Source: Oxyruncus cristatus
Taxonomy: Eukaryota; Chordata; Aves; Passeriformes; Cotingidae
Assembly (NCBI GenBank): GCA_013399855.1
Contig: VXAY01002371.1
Location: 1,463,111 to 1,527,110 of the forward strand
DNA length: 64,000 bases
Direction of reading: 5' to 3'
Each line of letters starts with the position of its first letter. The first letter of the stretch is position 1. Positions 12,568-25,165 of this stretch are shown one piece after another. Under the pieces are notes generated by a model. It saw only the letters and a list, made by a program, of their open reading frames with translations, made no database searches and was not told the DNA's origin. The translations under genes were made by a program, and so were the position numbers.

Positions 12568-15500
12568 GTAAGTAGAAGTTGCAAATGACTGAAAGAGATT
12601 TCAAGTGTGAAATTTCCACTTTTCTTTAGTGTGGAATTCATTAGTTTTCTTCTTTGATGGTGGTTTTCTTAGAGAGGGCAAATTAAATAGAGAGAAGAAA
12701 CTACTAGGAGAAGTTTTCAGAACAACCGAGCACTGAAGATTTGGTATTAGGCTGAGACTGCTGGTAATCCTAGAGGCTGTGGCTTCCAGGTAGCCAGTGG
12801 CTGGGTCATCCTGTGTGATGTGCTGAAGAGGAGTGGATGCAGCTCTGTAGCTTGCCTCCTGCAGACCTGTGCCACACTGCCATGAAGCAAGGTTGAGTCC
12901 CACCTTCTGTCTTTGGTGCCGACATCGTTCAGACGCTGATTTTAGATATGATACAGGTTTGGCGCATGCAGAGGGAGTTGAGGAGGAAAAGGGGCATGTG
13001 TTGAAGTATTGTGGTTCAACCTTCAGCTTCCCCTCAGATGTGTTGGATGTGGGTTTCTGGTCTAAATTCAGGAAATGGTACTTAAAAAATTAAAAAAATC
13101 CCTCCCCCCCCCACTCCATCTCCCAGAAAATACTCATACACATAGAGAAAGAAAGCTGCAGTGGAGGAGTTTGTGCAAGAAGCTTCCCCACCCCCCCCCA
13201 GTAGAGTACCAATATTAAAAAATGTGATTTACAGCTCTGTTCTTTTCAAGCCAAGCAAAAAATGTATGGAAGCTTTACCTGTTTGGCCCGGCCCTGTTTC
13301 AGTTCTATGTAGAATTTCTTCCAACTGACCTTTCCCAATTCAGCATTTAGGTTTTGGGAGGAATTTTATATCTTCTTGAATCCGTCACCCCTATCCTGTC
13401 TCCTTCTGTCACTTACATCACACTGAGATGGCTAAAACCGGCATGGAGCTCTTTTTTCCCCTCAGACTAATGGAGAAGTAAAAGTTGGAAGTTGCGCAAA
13501 ATGCTATTACCCAGTTTGAAAAGGCCCCACGTGCCAGACTGTATGGGGAACAATGAATGATGAAGCGCAGGGTTTCCAGGTGGAAGTCCTTGTTCTTATC
13601 TGCTCTTTTTCAGGGGGCTGGCAGCTCAGGCTGCAGTTACTGCAGTGGCCATGTTCATGGATGCAGGATGAGGTGCACTCCTCAGCTATTCTGTGGGGTT
13701 CCACGCTGGGCCTCTCAGTTTCTCTTCCCCAGTCCTTCAGTGAAGGTTCCCAACTACAGTTCAGCCCAGGAAATTTCCACATCTAAAGAAAGTCATCCCA
13801 AAGCACTAAAATATTTCAGTTGCCCCTTTTTGTGTCAGGAGGAGAAAAGATGCTCTTGTTTGGAGTTTTCCCTGTATAAGTGGCAATGGAGTATATCCTT
13901 AGCCAGGAGCATTTTTATCACCCCAGCTTTATCCAAATGTAGCTAGCTTGAAGGCCTGTTTCAAAAGAACTATGAGAAATATTTGTGGGGTTTTTTGTTG
14001 TTGTGGGTCTTTTTTAACTGCATCTACTGTAGAGAACCTTCCCATTGCCTGCCTCTGATACTGATACAAAACTCCTCTAAGGTTTCCTAAATGTAGAGTC
14101 TTTCACTTTTTATATAGTAAGAATTAATTCTGATTGAATACTTCACTGAACTGCAGATAACATGAATGGGCAGCTGCTGGCTAAGAAAAGGCTCTCACAA
14201 TGTGTTTTAGACCTCTGTGTCCCTGAGCACTTGATCTATTGATGGGTTTTGTAATGCTGTTATCCTGCTGATCTAGTTGCAGGATTTTACCTCATGCTGC
14301 AGAGCACTTGCAGAAGACAAAAGGGAGGAAGGAGTAGTGGTGACCCAGTTTTTCTCACGTGTGTGCACACAGTATGTCCTGGATGCCCTACAAGTCATTT
14401 TGGTGGACAGTGTTCTTTGTGTTGGGGCTAGTCTCAGAGTTTGTTACTCCTACGTTCATGAGGAAAAAGCAGCAGGACAGAGTGGGATACTATGCTCTGT
14501 GTTTGAAGTATATCCTGTAAAGCTCTATTTGGAAATATCCACAGCTGTGGCCCTTGTACTACCTTGTAGTAGGTGAAACTGGATTTTTAGTGCTGCTTTA
14601 GGAATGTCCTCAGACATGTCTCTTGAGACTTAATGCCCCTTGATGTGAGCTATGCAGAGTGACGGAGGGAATTGGTTTTAACAGTCCTCTTAAAAAAATT
14701 AGGGTGGCTAACCATCAAAATCCTAATGTTGAAATTGCATTTAGTTTCTTCCAAATGCTTTCTCAAAGTATAAACTAAATATTCTCTTGGAGGGAAACCA
14801 GAGATATTTTTAACTGGAAGAAACCAGGCTGCAGGGAAGGGGCATTTAGCACGGGACTAGGAGCACTTAGTGCTACTTTTTGGCTCCAGCCTTCCTGAAG
14901 GGAATTATTTGCCTTGTTTTTGTACTAGTGCAGCAATACAGTACCAGTAACAGCCTCATTACCTCCCGGAGTTCTCCCATCCTATATATTTCTTTAAGAC
15001 ATAGGCTTACTGGGCCATATTCCAAATAGTGTACCACTTCTTATTAGATATGCACCCATATGGATCATTTACATTTCAGGCACTCTCATTATACATTATT
15101 CTTCATGAAACAACTGAGAGAAAATCCAAAACGTTAACTACTACTATGATATCCAAGATCTGTACAAATAATGAATGTTTTGGTCTTTAGAGAAATCTGG
15201 TCTCATTTCACAGGCAGGAGCTATACTGAGTCAGACCCCGTTGTGCAACATTTGTGGAAAAATAAGCGTGACTGGCCCAAAGCAAGGTCCTATCCAGGTT
15301 CATAGCAATCTTGCCATTTATGCCAGTGGTGACAAAGTTGCAGAGCTCATGTGTAGCTTTCAGTGTCCGTTAAAGTTATTGTTATTTTTTTTTTTTTTTT
15401 GTCAGATACAAAGTGCAGTTCATACCTACCTCAATGCCTTCAGCAAGTTTTCACAGCTGGCATGTGAATACACGTATATCAATCCTTTCTGGTAACTCTG

Positions 15501-15819
15501 GCTGGCTGCCAAAGTAGCTGAATACAAATACAGCCCTGTTTGAATTTGAACACCCGTCTTGCATCCTCTGAGATTCTAGTAAGTCATGAGCAGTTGCAAG
15601 AGTGAAATTGTAATTTGTCCACCCTCTTGAAAGCTGTGCTTGGAGTTCTTCAAAAATTCCCAGCACTCTGTAGGTTTTCTGTAGGGCTTCTTGGTGAAAT
15701 GTTTTTACAGGGGGCAGAAAATCCCTACAAAATAATTCTGAGGTAGTGCTGTGAGAGACAAGTATCTTCACTAAAGTTTTATAGTAGGAGCACTGATTTT
15801 GTTGCAAAGCTGCACATAG

Positions 15820-15967
15820 TTGTTGTTTGGTTTGGGTTTTTTGGTTTTGTGGTTTTTTTTGTTTTGTTTTGTTTGTTTTTTTGGTTTTGTTTTTGTTTTT
15901 TGTGGTTTTTTGTTTGTTTGTTTGTTTTTGGTTTTTGTTTTTGTTTTTTTGTTTTTTGGTTTTTTTT
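15820..15967. repeat. G/T low-complexity tract
   Basis: About 148 bases made almost only of G and T (units such as GTTTT, GTTTG, GGTTTT). Reading frames through it on either strand are compositional artefacts, one Phe/Gly/Val-rich and one Lys/Asn/Thr-rich. Confidence 0.95.
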
Positions 15968-18887
15968 ACTGCCACAGTAAATTGATGCTATTTGGTCCTA
16001 AGGTAGATGGCCAAAAGAGAGACCTACCAGGAGTCACTGGCTTGCCCGGCCTTCCCTTCAACAGCAGTGGCCTGGGACATCCAGATTTAGTGGATCAGGA
16101 CATTGGAGGAATTATGTTACCTGCCTGGCTGGTCTGTCTGCACCTTAGACAGAAATACTTGCAACTAAAATTAGATGATGAGGAACACTAGGGTAAGTCT
16201 CTGTCATTGGCATTACCTTTACATGTAGTAGCTGGCCTTATTCCATAGAATATGGGCGTATCATAGTATGGAAACAGATGTGTTTGAATATATTTCAAAA
16301 TTGATGCTTGCCAGTATACGTGTTCCTTTCTGATCCAGACATCAGCCTTTGAAATTAACAAGAGAGCTGAATGAGCTTTTCTTCTAAGTGGGGTGTTTTT
16401 TAGCTTTCTTCTGTGGCGCTTCCCTAGTTTCTAATCAAATGTACATTAAGCTAGAGCAAGAAAAAGTCTCTTTTCTTTGTGGCTATTTATTGTGATTATC
16501 TGTTTTCAAGCAATAGCTTGAAATAGCTGAAAATTACTGAGACTGCTTAAAGGCATTTTGCTCTTTTGTCAAATTGTATTGAATTTCGCTTGTGGGTTTA
16601 AGAAACCCATAGCACATACAGACACACAGACTGTGATTGCACTGGCTGTGTTTCCAGGAAAAAATTAGGCTAAGAAGGTCAAGCTGTTTTTTAGCCCCGA
16701 GGTCAAACATCATAAATTGAAAAATGTGCCTCTGTTCTCGGTTTACTTCTAAATGAAAAATATTATTTCTTTCTAACTTCTAACAATTCCTAGCACTGCA
16801 GTGTTTCCCTACTTTATTTAAGGTTTTCTGCAATTAGAAGAAAATGAATAATGCAAAAATGGATTTGCAAATTAATAGGTTGAATTTATGGTGCTAAAAA
16901 TGAGGCTGCATTATGAATTATTCATGTATACCTGAATAAGCATTAACTTTTCTTAAAATGTTTGTGAGGTTCAGAAGATTCAGAGTTTCTTTCCTCACCA
17001 AAATAGTTTTTTTGGTAGTCAAAAATAACAGCATCAAAATCGCATGAGAATAACAAAAAAAAAAATCCTAGATGAAATAGGTTTTATGAGTCACAGTCAT
17101 TAAATATGTAGAAACACAATGATCTGTTTTAAAAACAGACTAAATCTGAAGGAAAACATAGTCTAAATATCATACAAATCAGCATGGATGTTAGTCTTTG
17201 TAGAAAGGAAAGGTTATTAGAGGGTGTCATGAGTTATTTGTTCAAAAACTTAGAAGATGTTTAAAAAGGTTCAGCATACTTTACAAAAGAGCAGAAGCCA
17301 TATTCCAGCACAACTAGCTGAGTGAAACAGCCAGGTTTGGGATCTGAGAGCCATGAGGACATCTACTCAGTACTCAGCTTCTGCAGGTCTTTATGTTGTT
17401 GTCTTTGGCTGGAGGCTCCACAACCGTTGCAAGACCTGACAGAGGTGACATGCTGAGTTTTGGCTTCTATCTTTCAGATTCAAAGGAGAAAATATTTAGT
17501 GCCACAAGAAAATGACACATGAATTTAATGACCAACCATCTTTTTGTTTATATATATCAGGAATAGCCTGGTTATTAGTCATCAGGTGATCCAAAGGTTC
17601 CTACCTGAGGTGCTACCCTAGTTAGTTCTCTCTTTCAGGGCTCTGAACCTGTATGACATGGTAACACTATCTCTTGGAACTGTTGGAGGCAAAAGGCCTA
17701 TGACTACCTTTTGTTTTGCTTTGCACGTGTGTGGAGGATTCTTGAACTTACAGAAAGTGGGCTCAAATCTTAATGCCTTCCAAATCACCATTTAGGTTCC
17801 TCCTGCTTCAAGCCAGATAAGTCTTGCAGTTCTTTGGGTAGCCTCTGTGGATGCTGGGCTTGCTCAAACCAGCTTCTGGAGAAGCTGAAAACCCCACATT
17901 TACTATGAGTTATCATTCCAGTAAGAGTCCCCAACTTCCCTTCCTCTGTAATCCCTCTGGGGCAAAGTGACTCAATACTGCTAGTTGTAATCAACAGACC
18001 TCTTTGACTGATGGGCACTTCACACTGTTTGGATGATGCTGGGGTCAAGATCACAAACAATTCTCAAGGTGCAGGCTAAAAATGTGCTTCACTCGAGCCT
18101 CTTTCTTCACACTGATGAAATAAAGGAAAAAAAGAAAAGGTGTGGGGTAAAATACTGTTCCACTTTCAGGTTCTGGTTTTTAAATTCTTTTCATTACTAA
18201 GTGTTACTCTATTTCAGCGGTTGTCTGTACAGTTATAGCACACCTGGCCTCTGTCAGTACTGGACTCCCAGTTTGCCGTGTGCTGGGCAATGGATGCCAA
18301 ATTGTTTTACAGCTCAGTGAAGCCAAGATACTATGAATGGACAGAGCAAACTGTTGAAAAGAAATGAGAAGCACGAATGGAAAAAGTAACAGTGGGAACA
18401 GATGTATACTTGCAGGCCTGAAGCAAATGTAACTAAGAGGCTTTGAATGATTTGTAGTACTTGCATACAAATATCACCTCTCTATCTTGCTTTACTCACT
18501 TTCTCCCTAGATGTTGTACAAAAGGATAGAGGAAGTTAAATATTCTAATTTTGTTATATCTGGGAGACTCTTTACGTCTGTTTTCTCAAACACTAATTGA
18601 CAGGAAGTTTTCCAAGTGGGAAGAATTTGGTTGATGCCGAGTTATTTCTCTGTCAACATTATGGGGATTTGAAAAACAGATGCGGGTTGTATTTGAAGCT
18701 AGAAGGAGGGGAGAGGAGCAGGGTTAGGTCTGGCCTGGGAGCTACTGAGAAAAGCAATCATTTCTAAATCACTCTTTTTCTAAAGTGTGATGGCTTTGCA
18801 TTAGAGACACTAACTCTTTCTGAAACATTTCTGGGTTTTTTTACCTTTTGTAATACTAACCCATTTCTGAGACACTGGGTATGGCTT

Positions 18888-18888
<1 letters not shown>

Positions 18889-18929
<41 letters not shown>

Positions 18930-18936
18930 CTCTCTT
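18889..18936. repeat. (CT)n microsatellite
   Basis: A nearly uninterrupted CT dinucleotide run of about 17 units, followed by 'gtgtctctctttc'. It is likely polymorphic in length. Confidence 0.95.
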
Positions 18937-19087
18937 TCGTGATGTTTGTCAGTGCTTTTTCAGCTTTTGGCAGCTTCCCAGCCAGAGCAGATTCCCTGCC
19001 AACAGACTCCCCTCATGGCAGCTTGTTTTATAAAGGGCTGACTGCTTTGATGGATGATAAGGCTAAGGAGAATGGAGGAAGAAGGGA

Positions 19088-19126
19088 TTTTTTCTTTTTC
19101 TTTTTCTTTTTTTTTTTTTTTTTTTT
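19088..19126. repeat. T-rich run with CTTTTT units
   Basis: About 39 bases of T broken by three C residues, ending in a 22-base T run. It lies just before a purine-rich region on the same strand. Confidence 0.95.
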
Positions 19127-19854
19127 GAGAAAAAAGTCCCTCTCACTTGCATCTGAAAGACACGTTGTAAATAGAGTCAGTCAAAACCTTGCATGGTTTT
19201 GTCAAGAGGGAGCCCATCGGGGGTGAAAGCTGTTCCTGTGGTGCTCTGTGTGTGATACTGGGTGTGGGAGGTAGAAACATGAAGGCAGGAAAGGTTAGGA
19301 AATTAAAAGGTAAACAAATTAGAATCTTAGGCTGTGAGAGAAAAATACAGTGAGTGGAGAGAAGAGGAAAATAATCAGTTAAGGGAGAAGACTGAAACAA
19401 AGAAAGAAGTTGCAAAGTAAACATGAAGAGAGAGAAACAAAGTCTGAAAGCAGAAGAGAGAAGCTGAAGAGAAATGCTGGAGGAAAGCAAGAGTGGTGGA
19501 TATGCAGCCATGTGTGCACACTTGGTAGAGGAATAGGATAGAGCTGAAACTAGGCTGAAAAATAAATCATTAGAAAAGATGAATCATTTTGCTGATCTCC
19601 CTTCTCACAAATCTAGCTTGTACCCTACAAATGGAGCTGGTACCCCTCAGTGTTGCATTTAATATTGATGTATAGCTCTGCAGATATCTGATTGAGCCTT
19701 AAAGGTCTTGATTATAACCATCTTGTGGAGATTTGCCTCAGTGCTCGTAAGTATTGCAGACACAGAAGGAACTACATGTTTCAAATCAGTCCACTGTTTC
19801 CTTCATTTTGTGTATCCTGGCTGGATTCTGATGTTGGCAATTAGTTCAACTTTG

Positions 19855-19875
19855 CTTACCTTACCTTACCTTACC
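19855..19875. repeat. (CTTAC)n short tandem repeat
   Basis: Just over four perfect copies of CTTAC. Confidence 0.95.
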
Positions 19876-20307
19876 AGTTATATTGTTTACCAGTTATTCA
19901 CATCTTAAGAACCTCCAGTGCAATGTGAACATCTCCTGTGGACTGTTTTTCACATCCTCTGGCTGTAGAGGGTAGGAACATAAAACTGCATGTTCCCAGT
20001 GTACATATGATCTTTCAGCATCATCAGCAGCATCAATATGTCACTTCATTTCCTTGTTCATTCCAACAAAACCACTCGTAAATGTGATTACTCAGGAGCA
20101 TGTAAATTGCAACTTAAGGAAAGAACTCTGTAGATGTCTGGGCAGGAGCAAACCTGTCCTGTACACTTGTATGCTTGCGTAAAGCACTCTCAAGTGTCAG
20201 TCTAGACTAGCTTACTACAGACACTGCATTCACACTACTTTTTCCAGAGGTAATGCACAGCATATTAATGGTTACCTTGTTAAAGATTTTTTTTCCTTTC
20301 CTCTCTC

Positions 20308-20323
20308 TTTTTTTTTTTTTTTT
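20308..20323. repeat. T16 homopolymer
   Basis: A T run preceded by a C/T-rich stretch (cctttcctctctc). Confidence 0.9.
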
Positions 20324-22526
20324 AATTTTTTATTTCATTTTCCCCCAGCAGATGAGGACTGGAGGACTATCATTAATTCAGGATAACTTTAAGTGTCTAG
20401 TAATAGAAGTAATTCTGCCTTTTGAACACCTTTTTTTATCTACACTTGTAGCTCTTGGTGGTGTTCCCATTCAGATTTACTGAGACAGCACAGACAAATG
20501 CCCTCTAAAAATGATACATTAAGCCTTCTCTTTTTCATGGTAAATTTTCTCTCTTTGACACCACTTGTTGTGTTCTCTATTTCCACACTAAGTCAGTGAT
20601 ATTGCCTGTCTGCCTGCTGCAGGCTGTGCTGTAGAGGTTGGCACTTGCTTCACTGCTACTGTGTGGCCAGCAGGAATGGCCACCAGCCCTGCTCTGCTGG
20701 ACGTGGCTGCAGCACAAGAAGGCAGCAGTTCCAGTAGAGAGGGATTGAAACTGGGTTGAAGCAAGCAGTGCTTTTAAAGTACAGTGACTTTCTAACTATC
20801 TGTGTTGAATCTGGAAAAAGTTCCCATTTGTTCAGTTTTGTTTCCCCTTGGTTACTGGTTGCAGTGTGTTTCAGTGATTAGATAATGTGTTTATACCTCA
20901 GCCTGGTTTGACTCTTGTAACCTCCAACCTTAAAGGTTTTGTCCCTACTTTTGTCTTTGACCTATGCAAGTTTTACAAACCAGTTTCTTTAGGATATAGA
21001 TGGGACTTCTGAGGTTTAAGAGGCAGCTACCTGCTTAGTTGCCATTGAGGTTTTATGGGACCTAGGCACTGACCTGGGCTCTGGACTTCAAAACCAGTCC
21101 CTGGATTCTGAGGAAGGTGGCAGATGCTCACCCTTTCACGCTGAAATGTAGGCATTCCAGCCTGTTCTCTGAGTGGCATATACATGCAGATCCTTCCCAC
21201 CACTGCCAGAAGAATCAGGTCTTCTGGGATTATGCAGACCTGAGTTTCAAATGAGTTTGGTGTGACCATCTAGTCTGATCTCCTGTACTTCAGTCTTGCT
21301 CCTAGAGAGCAAGCCTGAAGTCAAGAAAATAATGTAAATGAGGGGTTTTTTAAAAAAATCTAAGAGTAAAGGTGAATTTCTTTATATTTTGCCTGTGCTT
21401 ATTTTGTGGATCTTTGCTTCCTCTGTCAATCAAAAAGAGATTAAACTTTCTCTCTTGCTTAATACTTGGTTAAACATTACACAGTCCATCAGCCCCAGAT
21501 AAATGTTTCCCCAATTACATGGAACTCCTACTAATAGAACTTGAGTTAAGTAGTAGTCATTAGAGTAAATCAAATATCCCCACTGAAGTGGCCTTCAGCT
21601 GAAGTTAGGTGCAGTGCAATCATGGCCCTCAGGGCATGGGGCTTGATTGCTCACAGCCTTGCATGTTTCTTTCTGTAAGTGCCATTTTCTAAATTAAAAA
21701 TGTCTTTATTTTTGCTGTGGATCCTTTTGATTCATAATAAAAAACCTCAAGTACTTTTTGAAGCCTCCTTGAGGGAATTCTATTTTTACTGGGATTTAAA
21801 AAATGGAAATAAATGGGAAAACAGGGAGAATTACTGTGTTTCATCTTGCTCACCAAAATCTCACCTTGTTTGAACTCAGCAGTCAGAGTATATTCAAGCA
21901 TCAGAGAAGCAGAAAGTGTTCAGGTTTGTGGAATAATAGCTTTAAAAAATTCACCGAGTACTAAATATTGAATGATTAGCTGAATGAAATTTCCAGACCT
22001 ACAATGTGGAAGGATTAGTCAAACTTCCCAAAGGAAATGAAGCTTGCGCAGCTACACAGTCTTTCTAAGATGCCCATCCCTCCTCTCCCAGATGTAATTT
22101 TCGAGCCCACCAGTCACTTGAGCAGATCTGATAGAAGCACGAGGTTTCAAAAGACATGGAGTTGTTCCAAGTTCTGTGAAGGTGGTTAGTCAGAGGGGAG
22201 GAACAAAGAGGCTCTGCAGGAGGATAGCAGCTTCTCCATGTAGCACATAGGGCTCAACCCCCTTGCATCAGGTTCTGCCCAGAGTTCAGCAGCCCACAGC
22301 AAGCAGGATGAGGTGGGGGAATGTGGAGAGTTGCAGGTGCATGTGGGGAGGCTCTAGGGGATCACTGTGGCAGAGGGACCACAGGCTGGAGGTGGAATGC
22401 TGTAACCAGGAGGTCTCTAGGGCTGAAGAACGTCAACTATCAGGAAAACAACTTCGTAAGTCTTGTTGGGAATGGGACAACTTGTCAATGTTCTGTGATG
22501 GAAGGGAGAAGGGGAATGAATCTACG

Positions 22527-22682
22527 ACCATGAGACTACCTCAGCTGGTTAGAGCCTGGTGCTAATGACACCAAGGTTGTGGATTAAATCCCTGTATGAG
22601 CCATCCACTTAAGAGTTGTACCTAGTGATCACTGTGCGTCCCTTCCAACTCAGAGTAGGCTGTGGTTTTGTGATCTCTGTGC
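22527..22682 (+). mobile_element. tRNA-Ile-derived SINE with CR1-type tail (TguSINE1-like)
   Basis: Bases 22527-22602 resemble a tRNA-Ile(AAT) gene: 'cagctggttagagcctggtg' (D arm), 'ctaatgacaccaagg' (anticodon region), 'ttgtggattaaatccc' (T arm) and a terminal 'gagcca'. The tail 'ccacttaagagttgtacc', then 'gtcccttccaactcag' and 'ttttgtgatctctg', resembles a CR1 3' end. This head-plus-tail layout is that of TguSINE1 and related passerine SINEs. The B box is mutated (ggattaaatcc for GGTTCGAnTCC), so this copy is probably not an active tRNA gene or promoter. Confidence 0.78.
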
Positions 22683-23023
22683 ACTCATATAGACAATTTT
22701 AATGTGTGGTTCAACATCCAACAATGCAAAATATTACTTGAGTTTCCCTCAGTCCCTTCCCTGGTTCTGCTAATAAAGTGCTTGAGGAAGAAACAGGGAT
22801 GTTAGAGCAGAGCAGGCAGGACTGGGAAGGCACAGCTGTGACTATGCAGGGGCACCCCAGGAAGGCCTGGGCACTGCAGCTCTCCTACATCTCAGTTCAA
22901 TGCTCCAGGGGCACTGCCTGCACCATGCTGGCCCCGTGGCTGCCACCAGAGTTGTCAGGTGGTTGCAGGGGCCACCTAGTCCCACAATCAGGACCTGTAA
23001 CTGCCTCAGGATTTTTTAAAAAT

Positions 23024-23179
23024 CTCTTTCCTCTTCTTGTTTGTTTCCTTTTGGTTTTTTTATGCTTTTTGATTAGTTGGGATTTTGTTTATTATTTTGA
23101 GGTTTGTATGCTTTGTTTGGGTTTTATTTGTTTTGTTTTGGGGTTTTGTTTGGTTGGTTTTGTTTGTTTGTGTTTTTTT
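23024..23179. repeat. T-rich, GTTTT-type low-complexity tract
   Basis: A T-rich stretch with many GTTTT and GTTTG units, less pure than the tract near 15.9 kb and with a few A and C interruptions. Confidence 0.85.
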
Positions 23180-24129
23180 CCACGGGAAGAAGGTAGGATG
23201 CTGCTGCTAAGCAGGAACAAGATGCCTTCCAGTTACAGCTGCTCCTGCAGAAGCTCTGCCTGATGATGTTTTGTCTGTTATCTTCCCTGTGAGGATAGTG
23301 AAAAGGGAACCAAAAATACCGAGTGAGCTCTGCTTTAACAGATAAACTCTATGATATCTCTACTTTTGCTTCAGAAATGTGCAAATAGGAAATGACAGCA
23401 TTATTTTCCTTCTCTTCTTGCTGCAGTATGGTTTCTCCCCCACCCAGCATACTGATTTGCTGGAGAATCCAGGCAGCAATTTGGTGGACAAAAAAATCAT
23501 TAAGTACAGGCAGGACTTGCTCATCACTGTATCATGACTGGATTTTTACCAGCACTTAATTTCCCCCCACCCCCTGAGATCTCAAAGCCCTACCTGTGTA
23601 AAATAGCATCACATTTCAATGGTGTTTCTTTTTTCAACCTTTAGCAGAGCCAAATGACAACAGCTAACAAATCGTCTTGTCAATGTCTTAGAGAACTTCC
23701 TCATCCTTATGTGTGCAACACACACATTCTTTCTCAAGCATTTTTGTAGACTTGAGACAGCATGTCACAGTGCCAGGATATTCTGGTTGCAAGGCCTTCT
23801 TTTTATTTAAACTGAACTTTGCATAGAGCTTTATTGCTGCTGCCAAGCCTTGAATTCATCAGGAGTGTAGCCTAGAAGTTGTGAGTTAAGGTAAAATTAC
23901 GGTTGTACTTTTTTGTGTTCGTGCTCTTATTTCTGAGCCTGGGAGGTGCAGTCAAGTTTCCTCCACTATGAACTTCTTAAAAATGCGCAATTCAGACGGA
24001 ATTAAAAAATGTTTGGGGAAGGAGCCAAGGGAAATTGTAGATTTAACACAGAACCTCAGAGATGAGTTAATCCATAAAGATGTTGAAATTCCCTTGTAGG
24101 AGAAATTTTAGTGCTTTTAGAAGATAGTG

Positions 24130-25165
24130 TTGGTGATGCAGACTCTGACCCAAGGTTCACCTAGCCCAGAGTGCTGTTTCTGACTATGTTCATAGGTGAA
24201 GACCTCTGGAAGAGTCTGAGCAAGACAAGTATGTGTGATACTTGATGTTCTCCCAGACTTCACCTTTTTGAGCTCAGAAACATCATGGCTAGATGTTCCC
24301 AGGGCAGTTCCCCTCTGTGAGAATATGTCTGGCCTTCCCTTGAAGCCAGAAAAACTTGTATCATCTGCAGTGCCCTTTGTCGAAGAGCTCCTGCTGCCCT
24401 TTTGGCTGTTATTTAGGCTCCTACAAGCTTCAGCTGATGACCCCATATTGCTGGTACTGTTAGGGAAGCAGAAAACCAGCCTTTTTGCGGACTTTTTTTG
24501 ATACCCAGAAGCCACCTCTTTCACAGACTGATGTGTCCTACCTCACTGATTTGTTCTTGGTACACCAGCTTTCTCTGCCTTTGATCTTCTGTCCTGCCAT
24601 TCTCTGAACTTTTACCAGTTCTGCCATAAACCTTTTGATGATTTTCTTGCTCAGTCAAGTATGATTCCTCCACAATTCTTCACAATGGTGCTAGTCCTTA
24701 CTATCCCGAATAACTTTGTATTCTCGGTAAGCTTTGTCACTTCACCCTTTTCTAAGTTGCCTGTAAATACAATGAACAGCACAGTCCCCTCTTGAACTGT
24801 TGCTTACTCTTCACTGAGAAAATGCTGCTACTGTATTTCTAATTGTGCAAGGATCTTCCACGGATGCTTGGTTTCTTCTAAAGCTTTGGAAGATTTTTTT
24901 TGAAGATCAGGGCAGTCGGTGTCAAACAAATCACCCTTATCTTCAGGTTTGTGGATCCCTTTGCAGATCTCCAGGGAGAGTAAGGAAGACCTCCTCATTA
25001 TAAAAGTCATACAAACTCTTCCTGCGGTAATCATCCCAAATAGCTTGTGCTTTGCTAGCTGCCCACTAATTTTAGTCTGTATTTCAACTCCTATTAATTG
25101 TCCTGGTTCAAAGGTCAGGCTACCTTTCCCATATATCTTCTGTTGATTTTCTAAAAATTGGTGTC
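24130..25165 (-). mobile_element. Old, decayed CR1-like LINE in minus orientation
   Basis: Read on the minus strand, 25165 to 24690 matches CR1 reverse transcriptase with broken frames. A VTPIF-like start lies at 25150; 'KGDLFDTDCPDLQKKSSKALEE' in two pieces (about 24860-24930) resembles the KGDPVDVxYLDFQKAFDKVPH block; and the FADDTKLF-like region is near 24700. Bases 24130-24500 resemble the 3' UTR type whose complement begins 'cacctagcccagagtgctgt'. Both blocks have the order and orientation of one element with internal deletions. Assignment rests on remembered consensus sequences. Confidence 0.55.

Larger units (their letters stand above)
7191..15819. other. Intergenic, no gene recognised
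   Basis: Only homopolymer T runs (9964, 12554) and C-rich runs near 13104 and 13189 stand out. Frames up to 131 codons on the minus strand at 10378-10773 and 129 codons on the plus strand at 13557-13946 carry no domain that I recognise. Confidence 0.6.
15968..22526. other. Intergenic with simple repeats, no gene recognised
   Basis: It contains the CT, CTTAC and T-rich repeats listed separately, an A+T-rich candidate conserved stretch (16780-16960) and a purine-rich region (about 19255-19505). Bases 21265-21300 ('gaccatctagtctgatctcc') faintly resemble a CR1 3' UTR, but the match does not continue. Confidence 0.55.

Noticed and set aside
12828..12860. 'gaggagtggatg' considered as a PPP1R14C exon (LEEW motif)
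   Set aside because: The flanking translation does not continue into the conserved domain, and a chance match is likely.
15451..15975. Minus-strand open frame of 174 codons, Lys/Asn/Thr-rich at its start
   Set aside because: The first third is the translation of the G/T low-complexity tract. The rest shows no known motif.
21265..21300. CR1 3' UTR-like phrase 'gaccatctagtctgatctcc'
   Set aside because: The similarity covers only about 30 bases and does not extend in either direction.
22527..22602. Functional tRNA-Ile gene
   Set aside because: The B box and acceptor stem pairing are degraded and the sequence continues into a CR1-type tail, as in a SINE.
22778..23263. Plus-strand open frame of 161 codons
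   Set aside because: Its second half is a Phe/Leu/Val-rich translation of the T-rich low-complexity tract. There is no recognisable domain.
24117..24524. Minus-strand open frame of 135 codons
   Set aside because: It overlaps the decayed CR1 3' UTR-like block and has no protein similarity that I can recognise.
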